Source: Pseudomonas sp. PSB18 (GTDB lineage Bacteria > Pseudomonadota > Gammaproteobacteria > Pseudomonadales > Pseudomonadaceae). Taken from it: a DNA stretch of 64,000 bases. Positions 16,526 through 26,987 of this stretch are shown piece by piece. The notes under the pieces were generated by a model. The model worked only from the letters and a program-made list of their open reading frames with translations, was not told where the DNA came from and searched no databases. Where the stretch lies: positions 62,001-126,000 of the forward strand of contig NZ_NOIN01000014.1 of assembly GCF_014596565.1 (NCBI RefSeq), written 5' to 3'. The position numbers were made by a program, and so were the translations under genes. Every line of letters starts with the position of its first letter. The stretch's first letter is position 1.

Positions 16526-17560
16526 TCATCCACGGATACGAATGTGCGGTGTAACCGACATCCCCACCCGCAGTTTCGCCGCCGCCGGTTGGTCGGGTTC
16601 GATGCGGATGCGTACGGGCAGGCGTTGGACGATCTTCGTGAAGTTGCCCGTGGCGTTGTGGGGGGCGATGGCGGAGTAGCTGACGCCGCTGGCGGGGCCC
16701 AGGCTCTGTACGGTTCCTGTCAGTGTTTCGCCGGGCAGGGCATCCACTTCGATGTCCACGGTTTGGCCGGTTTGTACACGGGCCAGTTGCGTCTCCCGGA
16801 AGTTGGCGGTGATGTAGACGGCATCGAGCGGGACAATCGCGAGCAAGGGCTTGCCGGCATTGACGAACGCGCCGACGCGCACGGATTTTTCCCCGATTGT
16901 GCCAGTGATCGGCGCGGTGATGCGGGTATAGGACAGCTTCAATTCGGCGATGGCCTGCGCGGCTTGGGCATGGGCGAGGGTGGCCCTGGCCTGTTCCAGG
17001 TCGGCCTTGAGGATGTCCACCTGCTGCCGGGCCGCCTGCAGGCCCGCCTGGCTTTTCTCCAGGCCGGCCTGTTCCACGCTCAATTGCGCTTCTGCCTGTT
17101 GCTGGGCCTGCACGGTGCCCGAACCGTCGGCCGCCAGGTTGCGATAGCGAGCGTGGTTGACCTTGGCCAGCTTGAGCGCGGCATCGTCTGCGGCGACTGC
17201 GGCCTGGGCCTGGCGTATGACAGTTTGCTGCTGGATCAGGCGTGCTTCCAGGTTGGCGATTCCGGCCTGGGCGCTGGCGACCTGGGCCTTCGCCACGTTC
17301 ACGGTGGCGATGAAATCCCGGTCGTCGATGACCGCCAACAGATCTCCTTTCTTGACCGGCTGGTTGTCTTCGACCAACACCGTTTCAATCGTGCCCGATA
17401 CCTGCGGCGCCACCGTGGTGAAGTCGGCGAGGACATAGGCATCGTCCGTCGATTGGGTCGATGCGCTGGATTCGGAGCGATTGAGATAGAACACGCTGCC
17501 GATGGCCACTGTGAGCAGCAGCGCAGCACTGAGGATCCGGGCTTTCTTCGGTAAGGCCAT
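16526..17560 (-). CDS. HlyD/EmrA-type efflux adaptor (membrane fusion protein)
   Basis: 344 residues. One N-terminal membrane segment (residues 8-25, ILSAALLLTVAIGSVFYL). The TDDAYV motif typical of EmrA follows, then the first lipoyl half (QVSGTIETVLVEDNQPVKKGD), a long alpha-helical hairpin (about residues 85-200, rich in A, Q and L), and the second lipoyl half with ITAPITGTIG. The C-terminal beta-barrel has ITANFRETQLARVQTGQ. It would bridge the inner-membrane MFS pump encoded 6 bp upstream to the outer-membrane factor, forming a tripartite drug/toxic-compound exporter. Last gene of its operon. Confidence 0.9.
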   Translation of the reverse strand: MALPKKARILSAALLLTVAIGSVFYLNRSESSASTQSTDDAYVLADFTTVAPQVSGTIETVLVEDNQPVKKGDLLAVIDDRDFIATVNVAKAQVASAQAGIANLEARLIQQQTVIRQAQAAVAADDAALKLAKVNHARYRNLAADGSGTVQAQQQAEAQLSVEQAGLEKSQAGLQAARQQVDILKADLEQARATLAHAQAAQAIAELKLSYTRITAPITGTIGEKSVRVGAFVNAGKPLLAIVPLDAVYITANFRETQLARVQTGQTVDIEVDALPGETLTGTVQSLGPASGVSYSAIAPHNATGNFTKIVQRLPVRIRIEPDQPAAAKLRVGMSVTPHIRIRG

Positions 17561-17566
17561 GATGAG

Positions 17567-19120
17567 TTACCCGTGTGAGGGAGAAGGAGGTGTCAAGACA
17601 GGCGCCGGGATGTAGGCCAGCCGCAGCACCAGGGGAATCATCAGCAGCGCCAATATGCCCAGCACGCGATAGGCATCGGCGATGGACAGCACCAGCGACT
17701 GCTGGCTGACGATGCCCATCAGCGATGACGGCTCAGGCACGACAAGGGCGTTGCCGGCCAAGGCCGCTTGATCCAGCAGCATGTCCCCATGGAAGCGGCC
17801 GCGCACGGTCATGAGCTGGCCGATGAGCGCCGCGCCGAACAGTGAACCAAAGGCCCGCAACGTGTTGATGGTGCCGGACACATAAGGACCTTCGGGGGGC
17901 TGCACCACGCTGGTGATCAGGAACAGCATCGACACCACGGCCATCGGTTGTCCGAAAGCCTGCAGCGTTTGCGCCAGGACGAACTGGTCGCGGTTCCAGT
18001 CGGCCGTCAGTTGCGCGCCACACAGGCACGCCAGGGCGATCAGCAACAAGCCCGAGGCGAACACGCGGCGCGCATCGACCCATTTGCGGTATAGCAACAG
18101 CGCCACGACAGGCCCCAGCACCACTTGTGGCAGCGCGACAATCAGCCCAATCGATGCCATTTGCAGCGGTCGATAGTTTTGCAGTGGTCCGAGATAACTG
18201 GCCGGTAACAATGAGCTGGACATCAGCACCACCAGCAACGACAGAAACAGAATGCAGCCCAGGCCCAGGTTGCGGCGCCCGAGGATCTGCAACTTGATGA
18301 ACGGCGAGGGGTGATACCACTCGGTCAACAAGTAGACCGCCATCAAGGTCAGGCCCATCGCCAGGGATGCGGTGATCAACGGCGACTGAAACCAGTCCAG
18401 TCGCACACCCTGGTCCAGCGCGACGGTGATCAGGCCCAGCGCCGGTACGCCACACGCCATGCCGGACCAATTGGCCTGGCGAAAGCGCGGGGTCTGGACG
18501 GCCTCCCGAGGCAGTCCCCAGGCGATCAAACCGGCAGCGATGAGGGCCAGGGGAATGATCTGCCAATACACCCAGCGCCAGTCGTGCAATCCATCGGTCC
18601 AGCTTCCGGCCAGCCAGATGGACAGGTTGGGCGCGAAGGTCGCGGTCATCGCGTACAGCGCCAAGCCGTACAGTCGTATGGCCGGTGGCAGGAATTTCAG
18701 GGCCGCCATCATCAGCAAGGGGATCGTCGTGCCGCTGGCGATGCCTTGGGCAAAACGCAGGGCCAGCAACAGCTCCAGGTTGTGAATGAACGGCAGGATC
18801 ATGGCGAGCAGGGTGCAAACAGCGAGCATCCACAGTTCGAAGCGCCGCAGCGACAGGGTCAGGGCGAACCAGGCTGAAAAGGGCATGGCGATCAGTTCTC
18901 CGGCGCTGTACACCGTGGTCAGCCAAGAACCGTCGTCGAAGCCCAGGCTCAGCGCGCCCCTGACATCCGCCAGCGCCAGGGCGCCGACCCGGGTGTTCAG
19001 CCCGGCCATCATGGCCGCGAGGAAAATGCCGACCAGGCCGACCAGCGGGCGGACGGAGGATTGGGCCCGGGGCGCCTCGCCAATCGCTACGCCGACCGGC
19101 GACACGGCGGCGACGTTCAT
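17567..19120 (-). CDS. DHA2 family MFS efflux pump (EmrB-like)
   Basis: 517 residues from the ATG at 19120, which overlaps the stop of the preceding outer-membrane-factor gene (ATGA). About 14 hydrophobic segments; the first begins GLVGIFLAAMMAGLNTRVGALAL. This is the 14-helix DHA2 layout of EmrB-type proton-driven exporters. The usual motif A region after helix 2 is recognisable but divergent (FALTLSLRRFELWM). The substrate is unknown. It works with the adaptor encoded downstream and the NodT protein upstream. Confidence 0.88.
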   Translation of the reverse strand: MNVAAVSPVGVAIGEAPRAQSSVRPLVGLVGIFLAAMMAGLNTRVGALALADVRGALSLGFDDGSWLTTVYSAGELIAMPFSAWFALTLSLRRFELWMLAVCTLLAMILPFIHNLELLLALRFAQGIASGTTIPLLMMAALKFLPPAIRLYGLALYAMTATFAPNLSIWLAGSWTDGLHDWRWVYWQIIPLALIAAGLIAWGLPREAVQTPRFRQANWSGMACGVPALGLITVALDQGVRLDWFQSPLITASLAMGLTLMAVYLLTEWYHPSPFIKLQILGRRNLGLGCILFLSLLVVLMSSSLLPASYLGPLQNYRPLQMASIGLIVALPQVVLGPVVALLLYRKWVDARRVFASGLLLIALACLCGAQLTADWNRDQFVLAQTLQAFGQPMAVVSMLFLITSVVQPPEGPYVSGTINTLRAFGSLFGAALIGQLMTVRGRFHGDMLLDQAALAGNALVVPEPSSLMGIVSQQSLVLSIADAYRVLGILALLMIPLVLRLAYIPAPVLTPPSPSHG

Positions 19121-20586
19121 TGTCCGCCCTCCGGATCCCAACCACCGCCCAGGGACTTGTAGAGATTGACCACCGTGAGCGTGGCGTCGGTCGTGCTGGC
19201 GCTGAGGCGGGTCTGGCTGGCGAGTACGTTGAGTTGTGCGGTCAGCACGCTCAGATAGTCAGCGGCACCTTGCTGGTAGCCGCGCTCAGCCGCATGCAAT
19301 GCCTGCTTGTTCTGCTCGAAGGACATCTGCAGTTCGTCGTGCTGGCGCTGTTGGGCGGCCCAGGCATCCAGGGCGTTGTCGACTTCATGCCAGGCCCGCA
19401 GCACCGTTTTGCGGTAGGCGAGGGCGGCGCTTTTCTGCCGTGATTCATTCAGTGTCAGGCGCTGGGTCAGACGTCCACCCTGGAAGATCGGCAGGTAAAC
19501 CGTCGAGCCGATGGAGAAGGTGCGTGAATCCCAACTGCTGAGGTCGCCGCTGTCGAAGGCTTCCACGCCGATGCGTCCCTTGAGACCGATACGCGGGTAG
19601 AAATCAGCCTTGGCAACGCCGATGGCCGCGGTCGCGGCGTGCAGCCGTGCTTCGGCGCGCAGGATGTCTGGGCGTCGGCGGGCCAGTTCGGAAGAAACGC
19701 CGACCGGTATGCGGCTGGGCAGCGTCGGCAAGGGCATCGCCGGGCCCAGTTGGGCGTCGAGCCGGCGGGGCTGCTCGCCCAACAGCAACGCCAGTGCGTT
19801 CATCTGGGCATTGCGGCGCTGGCCCAGTTCCGGCAGCAGGGCCTTGATCGTCGCCAGTTGCGCGCGGGCGGTCGCGGTTTCGAAATGGGTGGCGACGCCA
19901 TTGCGTTCGCGGCTTTCAGCCAGGCCCAGGGTCCGTTCGGCGACGGACAGGTTTTGCCGGGCGATATCCAGCTGCGCCTGGGTTCCACGCAACTGCAGAT
20001 AGGTGCGGGCCACTTCGGCGGACAAGGCGACCCGAGCGGCTTCGCGGTCATACACCGTGGCTTCCAGGGCAGCCGCGGCGCCTTCACGGGCACGTCGGGC
20101 TCGGCCCCACAGATCGATTTCCCAACTGGCATCGAAGCCCAGCTGCCAGAAGTTGGTGGCATCGGTAGGCGCTCCCAGGGCGGCGAACTTGCCGTTTTCG
20201 CTGTTGGCCTCGCGGGTGTAGCTGGCGTAGGCACCCACGTTGGGTTGCAGTTGCGATGAGGTGATGCCCAGTTGCGCCCGGCTCTGCTCGATGCGCTCGG
20301 AGGCCATCTGCAAGTCGAGGTTGCCGGCCTGGGCTTGTGATTGCAGTTGGGTGAGGATTGCGTCGTTGAACAGCAGCCACCATTGGGATGGAACCGCGGC
20401 GCTGGACATGGGGGTGGTGTTGGCATGCTCGGGCCGGGGCGTGAGTTGCAGGGCGTCGAGATCGTTGCCGGGTTTCATGAAGTCGGGACCGACCATGCAG
20501 CCCGCCAGGGTCATCGTTCCCATGGCTATAAAGCCGATACTGAACCGTCTCAGGACGCGTTGGGGTGACTCGAAAAATGCCGACAT
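19117..20586 (-). CDS. NodT-type outer-membrane efflux factor (lipoprotein)
   Basis: 489 residues from the ATG at 20586, after GGGGGAA. The signal peptide ends in the lipobox LAGC (Cys about residue 30), so the mature protein is lipid-anchored. Two OEP repeats follow, each with long coiled-coil helices (NLDLQMASERIEQSRAQLGI and the ARAQLATIKALLPEL segment). The C-terminus has the typical VNLYKSLGGGW ending. It is the first gene of a leftward three-gene efflux operon. A hairpin-forming GATTCACGGGCG repeat at 20604-20634 lies just upstream of the start and could be an operator or leader. Confidence 0.9.
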   Translation of the reverse strand: MSAFFESPQRVLRRFSIGFIAMGTMTLAGCMVGPDFMKPGNDLDALQLTPRPEHANTTPMSSAAVPSQWWLLFNDAILTQLQSQAQAGNLDLQMASERIEQSRAQLGITSSQLQPNVGAYASYTREANSENGKFAALGAPTDATNFWQLGFDASWEIDLWGRARRAREGAAAALEATVYDREAARVALSAEVARTYLQLRGTQAQLDIARQNLSVAERTLGLAESRERNGVATHFETATARAQLATIKALLPELGQRRNAQMNALALLLGEQPRRLDAQLGPAMPLPTLPSRIPVGVSSELARRRPDILRAEARLHAATAAIGVAKADFYPRIGLKGRIGVEAFDSGDLSSWDSRTFSIGSTVYLPIFQGGRLTQRLTLNESRQKSAALAYRKTVLRAWHEVDNALDAWAAQQRQHDELQMSFEQNKQALHAAERGYQQGAADYLSVLTAQLNVLASQTRLSASTTDATLTVVNLYKSLGGGWDPEGGQ

Positions 20587-20730
20587 AGCCAGTTCCCCCG
20601 GAAGATTCACGGGCGTGTCGCCCGCCGTGAATCCATGCTATTGAGGGCAGCTTGCGGGCGCACTTCTACATCGGTTCAGAAAAACCATACGTCAGTGGCG
20701 GCGGACTATACGAAGGTATGAGCGGGGTGG

Positions 20731-21120
20731 TCAGTGCCGTTGGCCGAGGGCGGTTTCGATACATTCCAGCAACCGGTCGGCTTCACAGGGTTTGGGCAGG
20801 CAGGCAACCAGGCCTGGGGTGTTGGCGCCCAGATGGGAAACCTTTCCGGGATAGGCGGTGATGAGAATGGTGGGTATCCTGAAACCCATCGCGCCGAGTC
20901 GCTCGTGCAGTTCCACGCCACTCATGCCCGGCATCTGGATATCGGACACCAGGCAGTTCGTCCCGGCGGGGCCGGCGGTGTCGAGAAAATCCAGGGCGCT
21001 GCAATAGGTGCGGACGTCGTAGCCGCTGGAGCGCAACAGGCTTTTGAGGGCTGCCCGAACGGATTCGTCATCATCGACGACTGCAATGGTTTGCGTGTTG
21101 CGTATCTGGGTGTCTTCCAT
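20731..21120 (-). CDS. Single-domain response regulator (receiver only)
   Basis: 129 residues, one receiver domain. The acidic pocket is AVVDDDESV, the phospho-acceptor Asp is in CLVSDIQMPGMSG (about residue 61), the switch Thr is in ILITAYP and the conserved Lys in LPKPC. There is no output domain. It is FixJ-like in sequence. The gene is divergent from the giant sensor kinase (253-bp shared upstream region) and 144 bp upstream of the efflux operon on the same strand. It may act as a phosphate relay or sink for that kinase, or regulate by protein contact. Confidence 0.86.
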   Translation of the reverse strand: MEDTQIRNTQTIAVVDDDESVRAALKSLLRSSGYDVRTYCSALDFLDTAGPAGTNCLVSDIQMPGMSGVELHERLGAMGFRIPTILITAYPGKVSHLGANTPGLVACLPKPCEADRLLECIETALGQRH

Positions 21121-21379
21121 AAGGGTCGCTCGTGACAGCGCCTGTCGTGAATTACAAGATACGCGGTCTCACAAGGCACAGAAGTATACCTACGTATAGC
21201 CGGTTAAGACCAAAGGGTCGTTTCGTGCGTTTCAATGAAGCGGTCCGGCCCGGCTCGACGGAAATAGCTGTGAAGGGCTTTCGCGGAGCGCTAATCTACG
21301 GGCCGGTGACACGACTCGCTCCGTTCCCGACGGTGCCTTGCAACAGCCCGGATAACCAACGATTTATTGTTCCGTGCCG

Positions 21380-24300
21380 ATGGAAAACAGCATGCAAATA
21401 TTATGGGACGATGGTGAGCGTACCTTCTCTCGGCAACTGCGTTCGGGCGTAGACGGCAAGTGCTCGGTACTGGTTGCCCGGCCTGCGGGCGAACAACCTC
21501 GCTCTGGTTGTCTGGGCCGTCTTGCCCATGAGTTTGGCCTGAAGGACGAGCTGGACAGCACCTGGTCGGTGCGCCCGCTGGAGATGCTGCGCGAAGGCGC
21601 CCAGATGCACCTGGTGCTCGAGGACCCGGGCGGCGTACCGCTCATGCAACTGCTGATCGCGCCCATGGAGACCGCCACGTTCCTGCGACTGGCCGTGGGC
21701 ATTGCCGTGGCACTGGGCAAGCTGCATCAACAGGGCCTCGTCCATAAGGACATCAAGCCCAGTCATATTCTGGTGAACTGCACCGACGGCCAGGCCCGGC
21801 TCACAGGCTTCGGCCTTGCTTCGCGCCTGCCACGGGAGCGACAGGCGCCAGAGACCCTGGCCGGCACGCTCGCCTACATGGCGCCCGAGCAGACCGGTCG
21901 GATGAATCGCTCGATCGATTCGCGTAGCGACCTCTATTCCTTCGGTGTCACCCTTTACCAGATGCTGACCGGCTCGCTGCCGTTCACCGCGTCCGACCCC
22001 ATCGAATGGGTGCACTGCCATATCGCCAGGATGACCTTGCCACCCCACGAGCGGGTCGCAACCGTTCCCGAGATGCTGTCCCTCATTGTCATGAAGCTGC
22101 TCGCCAAGACCGCCGAGGAGCGCTACCAGACGGCGGCCAGTGTCGAGCATGACCTGCGACGCTGCCTGGCGGACTGGCAGCAACAGGGCCGCATCGATGC
22201 CTTTGCGCTGGGCGAACATGGCGCGTCGGATCGGCTGCTGATACCCGAAAAACTCTATGGCCGAGAGCGAGAGGTCGACACCCTGGTCGCCGCATTCTCC
22301 CGGATCGTTCAAAGCAGCTCACCGGAACTGGTGCTGGTCACCGGTTATTCCGGCATCGGCAAGTCCTCGGTGGTCAATGAGTTGCACAAGGCGCTGGTGC
22401 CGCCGCGAGGGCTCTTCGCCAGCGGCAAGTTCGATCAGTACCGGCGGGATATTCCCTACTCGACCCTGGTGCAGGCGTTCCAGAGTCTGGTGCGCACGCT
22501 GCTGGGCAAGAGTGACGCAGAGCTGACGACGTGGCGGGACGCCTTGCAGGAGGCACTGGACGTCAACGCGCGACTCATGACCGACCTGATCCCCGAACTC
22601 AAGCTGATCATCGGCGAGCCACCGCCGGTCACGTCCCTTGATCCGCAACAGGAGCAACGCCGCTTCCTGCTGGTGTTCCGGCGCTTTATCGGTGTGTTCG
22701 CCCGCGAAGACCATCCCCTTGCGCTGTTCCTCGACGACCTGCAATGGCTCGACGCGGCGACCCTTGACCTGTTGGAGGACTTGCTGACCAGCTCCGACGT
22801 GCGACACCTGATGCTCGTCGGTGCCTACCGCAGCAACGAAGTGGATATCTCGCACCCGCTGACCGCCAAGCTCCAGGCCATCCGCAGCGCCGGCGGCAAG
22901 GTCAGCGAGATTACGTTGACGCCGCTGGCCAAGGCCCATGTCGAGCTGTTGATCGCCGAAGCACTGCAGGACGAACGCTCACGCATCGAGCCTTTGGCTC
23001 AGTTGGTGCTGGATAAAACCGCCGGCAATCCGTTCTTCGTGATCCAGTTCCTGCACGCGCTCGCCGAGGAACATCTACTGACCTTCGACCACGAGGCACG
23101 GCAGTGGTGGTGGGACCCGGATCGTATCCATGCCAAGGGCTATACCGACAACATCGTGGACCTGATGGTCGGCAAGCTGGGCCGTCTGCCGGAGGACACG
23201 CAGCTGGCTCTGCAGCAACTGGCGTGTCTGGGTAACGTTGCCGGCTTCAAGACGCTTTCGACTGCCCTGGGCACTTCCGAGACAGCGCTCAGGGCGGTGC
23301 TGTGGGAGGCGATCCGCCAGGAGTTGGTCGAACGATTGGACGACGCCTATCGGTTTGTTCATGACCGTATCCATGAAGCGGCCTATTCGCTGATTCCCGA
23401 GGATTCACGTGCCGAAGCCCACCTGCGCGTCGGGCGTCTGCTAACCGCGCAGGCGTCCGCCAAAGAGCGGGATGAGGCGATTTTTGAAATCGTCGGCCAG
23501 CTCAACCGCGGCGCCGCGCTGATCACTGATCAGGCCGAGCGTGAGCAACTGGCGCAATTCAACCTGATCGCCGGTCAGCGGGCCAAGGCGTCGACGGCCT
23601 ATGCCTCGGCACTTAATTACCTCAGTACCGGCATGCAATTGCTGGATGAGGATTGCTGGACCCGTCGGCATGAGCTGATTTTTGCATTGGCCTTGAGTCG
23701 AGCCGAGTGTGAGCTGCTGACCGGACAGTTGGGGGTTGCGGACGAGTGCCTGACCGCCTTGTCGGATCGCGCCACGACGGTGATCGAACGGGCCAGCGTC
23801 ACTTGCCTGCTGATGGACGTCTACCTGCTTCTGGACCGCAGTGACGGCGCGGTTGCGGTCTGCCTGGCCTATCTGCGGCATGTGGGCATCGAGTGGTCCG
23901 CCCATCCGACCGACGCCCAGGTCCGGGAGGAGTATGAGCGTACAGGGTCGTTGCTCGGTGAGCGGGCCATCGAGGAGCTTATCGATTTGCCGCTCATGGA
24001 CGATCCAACGTCCCTCATGACCCTCAACGCGTTGGGCAAACTCTTCGCGCCGGCCCTGCAGAGCGATGGCAACCTAGCGGATCTGTTGATCTGCAAAGCG
24101 GTCAACCTGAGCCTGGAACGGGGTAACTGCGATGCATCCTGCGTGCTCTACGCCAATTTCTTCCGGGTCGCCGGCCGGCGTTTCGGTGACCACCAGATGG
24201 GGTTCCGATTCGGCCAGCTCGGTTGCGAACTCGTCGAACGACGAGGCCTGACGCGATTCGAGGCCAGTACCTACCTGTGCTTCTCCTGTTTTGCCGTGCG

Positions 24301-26860
24301 CTGGATGAGGCCGGTGGGGGAGTGCCGCGATCTGCTGCGCCGTTCATTTGCAGCGGCGAACCGGATCGGCGATCTGCCCTACGGTGCCTATGCCGGCAAC
24401 AACCTCGTCGCCGACCTGCTGTTCGCCGGCGAGCCCTTGGATGACGTACAAGGTGAATCCGAGCGGGGCCTGGCGTATGCAAAGAAGGTGGGGTTCGGAT
24501 TGGTGACCGACTTCATCGTCACGCAGCTCACGCTGATCCGAATGCTCCGTGGCGAGACACCCACCTTCGGGCGTTTGGACGATGGCGAGTTGAACGAGTC
24601 CGTCACCGAAGCCCATTTGTCCAGTAACCCGGACCTGGTGCTGGCCGAGTGTCTGTATTGGGTCCGCAAATTACAGGCGCGCTACTTGGCCGACGATGCC
24701 GAGGAAGCTGTTGAGGCGGCCGCCAAGGCTCAGCAGCTGCTCTGGGTTTGCCAGGCGTTCTGCGAGGAGGCCGAATATCACTTCTACAGCGCACTGGCCC
24801 GGGCCGCTCGCTGCGACAGCGTCTCGGTAGACGAGCAGGCGCAGCACTTGATCGCCATGGCGGTCGATCACCAGTGGCTCGAAGCCTGGGCCCGGCAATG
24901 TCCGGAGAATTTCGCCAGCCGCGCGGCGCTGGTCGGCGCGGAGATCGCCCGGGTCGAGGGGCGGCTGATCGAGGCCGAGCTGCTTTACGAGCAAGCCCTG
25001 CAAGCCGCCCAGGCAAGCGGTTTTATCCATGTCGAGGCGCTTGCCAATGAACTTGCGTCGCGTTTCTACCGGGCGCGGGGGTTCGGCAAGATCGCCCGCG
25101 TCTATTTGCAGGATGCCCGTTACGGTTACCTGCGTTGGGGCGCCGATGGCAAGGTGCGGCAGCTTGAGGATAAGTATCCCGCGCTCAGGGCCGAAGAACT
25201 TGCGCCCGGTCCGACCACCACGATGGCGACACCGGTCGAACACCTTGACCTGGCCACGGTCCTCAAGGTTTCACAGGCCGTGTCGGGCGAAATCGTTCTG
25301 GAAAAACTGATCGACATGATCATGACCACGGCAATCGAGCAGGCTGGCGCCGAACGCGGGTTGCTGGTTCTTTTGCAGGACGGTGAACAGCGGGTCGCTG
25401 CGCAAGTGACGGCCGGCGGCACCACTCAACTGCGAAATGCGCCAGTGAGCGCGGTTTTGGTGCCGGAGTCGGTTCTTTATCATGTCCTGCGCACCCGTGA
25501 GAGTGTGGTGCTGGACGATGCGCTGGTCGAGGCGGCGTTCGCCACGGATCCTTATATTCGCCAGCAGCGCGCCCGTTCGGTCTTATGCCTGCCGCTGACG
25601 AACCAGGCCAAACTCGTCGGTGCGCTCTATCTGGAAAACAATCTGGCGGCCCATGTGTTCAGTCCTGGCCGGATCGCCGTGTTGAAGCTGGTGGCCTCAC
25701 AGGCCGCCGTTTCCCTGGAAAATGCCCGTCTGTACCGCGAGGTCGCCGAGCGCGAAGCGAAGATCCGCCGCCTGGTGGATGCCAACATCATCGGGATTCT
25801 CGTCTGGCACGCCGATGGACACATCATCGAGGCCAACGATGCGTTCCTGCGCATGTTGGGTTACCAGCGAGAAGACCTTGCTTCCGGCGGCCTGCGCTGG
25901 AGAGACCTGACCGTGCCGGAGTTTCGTGAACTCAGCGACCGCTCGCTGGCGCAAGCGTTGTTGACCGGGCACTCCAGGCCCTACGAAAAGGAATACTTCA
26001 GGAAGGATGGCAGTCGCTTGCCAGTGATTGTCGGCCTGGCGCTGTTCGAAGCGGGCAGCAATGAGGGGGTTGCCTTTGTACTGGACCTGACCGAGCGCAG
26101 GCAGGCGGAAGAAAAAATTCGTGAAAGCGAACGCCGCTATCGTGAGGTACAAACCGAACTGGCCCATGCCAACCGCGTGGCGACCATGGGTCAATTGGTG
26201 GCTTCCATCGCCCACGAAGTCAATCAACCGATCGCCGCCGCCATCCTCAACGCCAATGCGGCGTTACGCTGGTTGAACGCCCAGCCACCGGACATCGACG
26301 AGGTCCGGCCGGTGCTTGAACGCCTCATCCTCGACGCCAATCGAGCGGCGGACGTGCTGGGCCGGATCCGTGGGCATATCCGCAAGGCTCCGCCGCAGAA
26401 GGGCCCGGTGGACATCAATGCGGCCATCGAGGAGATGATCGAGTTTACCCGTGGCCAGATCATCAAGAGCGGGGCCTCGATACAGACGCAACTCATGGAC
26501 GGCTTGCCCCTGATTGAAGGTGACCGCGTAGAGCTGCAGCAAGTACTGCTCAACCTGATCATGAATGCGTTGGAGGCCATGGGCAGTGTCAGTGCAGGCG
26601 AGCGGCAGTTGGTGATCCGCGCGACGTTGGGCGAGGCGAATTGCGTGCTTGTCAGTGTGAGTGATTCGGGCCCGGGGTTTGCCTCGCAAAGCACCGACCT
26701 GGTGTTCACTTCGTTCTACACCACCAAGCCCACCGGCCTGGGATTGGGACTGTCGATCTGTCGTTCGATCATCGAAGCCCATGGCGGTTGCCTGAGCGCC
26801 ATCGCCAACCCGCCCCGTGGCGCCACTGTTCAATTCACGCTGCCCATCGCGCGCCCTTGA
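21380..26860 (+). CDS. Giant hybrid sensor: kinase-like / AAA ATPase / GAF / PAS / histidine kinase
   Basis: 1826 residues from the ATG at 21380; a GTG two codons earlier and an ATG at 21392 are alternatives, and none has a clear ribosome site. Order by residue: Ser/Thr-kinase-like domain (about 1-265; HKDIKPSHILVN at about 122, DLYSFGVTLYQMLTG at about 185); AAA/NACHT-type ATPase with Walker A GYSGIGKSS (about 322) and Walker B LALFLDDLQWLD; a long helical, probably TPR-like middle (about 680-1280); GAF (about 1290-1450); PAS (about 1465-1580); FixL-type HisKA with HEVNQP (about 1611); HATPase with NALEAM, DSGPGF and GLGLGLSICRSI. The kinase-like domain lacks the usual Lys of the N-lobe and has GFG where DFG is expected, so it is probably a pseudokinase. 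The histidine-kinase end looks intact. No membrane segment: cytoplasmic. Likely partners are the FixJ-type regulator at 27640 and the lone receiver at 20731. Confidence 0.87.
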   Translation: MENSMQILWDDGERTFSRQLRSGVDGKCSVLVARPAGEQPRSGCLGRLAHEFGLKDELDSTWSVRPLEMLREGAQMHLVLEDPGGVPLMQLLIAPMETATFLRLAVGIAVALGKLHQQGLVHKDIKPSHILVNCTDGQARLTGFGLASRLPRERQAPETLAGTLAYMAPEQTGRMNRSIDSRSDLYSFGVTLYQMLTGSLPFTASDPIEWVHCHIARMTLPPHERVATVPEMLSLIVMKLLAKTAEERYQTAASVEHDLRRCLADWQQQGRIDAFALGEHGASDRLLIPEKLYGREREVDTLVAAFSRIVQSSSPELVLVTGYSGIGKSSVVNELHKALVPPRGLFASGKFDQYRRDIPYSTLVQAFQSLVRTLLGKSDAELTTWRDALQEALDVNARLMTDLIPELKLIIGEPPPVTSLDPQQEQRRFLLVFRRFIGVFAREDHPLALFLDDLQWLDAATLDLLEDLLTSSDVRHLMLVGAYRSNEVDISHPLTAKLQAIRSAGGKVSEITLTPLAKAHVELLIAEALQDERSRIEPLAQLVLDKTAGNPFFVIQFLHALAEEHLLTFDHEARQWWWDPDRIHAKGYTDNIVDLMVGKLGRLPEDTQLALQQLACLGNVAGFKTLSTALGTSETALRAVLWEAIRQELVERLDDAYRFVHDRIHEAAYSLIPEDSRAEAHLRVGRLLTAQASAKERDEAIFEIVGQLNRGAALITDQAEREQLAQFNLIAGQRAKASTAYASALNYLSTGMQLLDEDCWTRRHELIFALALSRAECELLTGQLGVADECLTALSDRATTVIERASVTCLLMDVYLLLDRSDGAVAVCLAYLRHVGIEWSAHPTDAQVREEYERTGSLLGERAIEELIDLPLMDDPTSLMTLNALGKLFAPALQSDGNLADLLICKAVNLSLERGNCDASCVLYANFFRVAGRRFGDHQMGFRFGQLGCELVERRGLTRFEASTYLCFSCFAVRWMRPVGECRDLLRRSFAAANRIGDLPYGAYAGNNLVADLLFAGEPLDDVQGESERGLAYAKKVGFGLVTDFIVTQLTLIRMLRGETPTFGRLDDGELNESVTEAHLSSNPDLVLAECLYWVRKLQARYLADDAEEAVEAAAKAQQLLWVCQAFCEEAEYHFYSALARAARCDSVSVDEQAQHLIAMAVDHQWLEAWARQCPENFASRAALVGAEIARVEGRLIEAELLYEQALQAAQASGFIHVEALANELASRFYRARGFGKIARVYLQDARYGYLRWGADGKVRQLEDKYPALRAEELAPGPTTTMATPVEHLDLATVLKVSQAVSGEIVLEKLIDMIMTTAIEQAGAERGLLVLLQDGEQRVAAQVTAGGTTQLRNAPVSAVLVPESVLYHVLRTRESVVLDDALVEAAFATDPYIRQQRARSVLCLPLTNQAKLVGALYLENNLAAHVFSPGRIAVLKLVASQAAVSLENARLYREVAEREAKIRRLVDANIIGILVWHADGHIIEANDAFLRMLGYQREDLASGGLRWRDLTVPEFRELSDRSLAQALLTGHSRPYEKEYFRKDGSRLPVIVGLALFEAGSNEGVAFVLDLTERRQAEEKIRESERRYREVQTELAHANRVATMGQLVASIAHEVNQPIAAAILNANAALRWLNAQPPDIDEVRPVLERLILDANRAADVLGRIRGHIRKAPPQKGPVDINAAIEEMIEFTRGQIIKSGASIQTQLMDGLPLIEGDRVELQQVLLNLIMNALEAMGSVSAGERQLVIRATLGEANCVLVSVSDSGPGFASQSTDLVFTSFYTTKPTGLGLGLSICRSIIEAHGGCLSAIANPPRGATVQFTLPIARP

Positions 26861-26987
26861 GGGCGCCGGTTTAATACTTAGGTTTAGGGGCCATATATCA
26901 ATCGGTCACCCGAACCAACCCACGTACAAATGAAACGCGATATCCCCCGGCGATATATTCCCCATCAAGGACTGCGGAGAATGTGTC

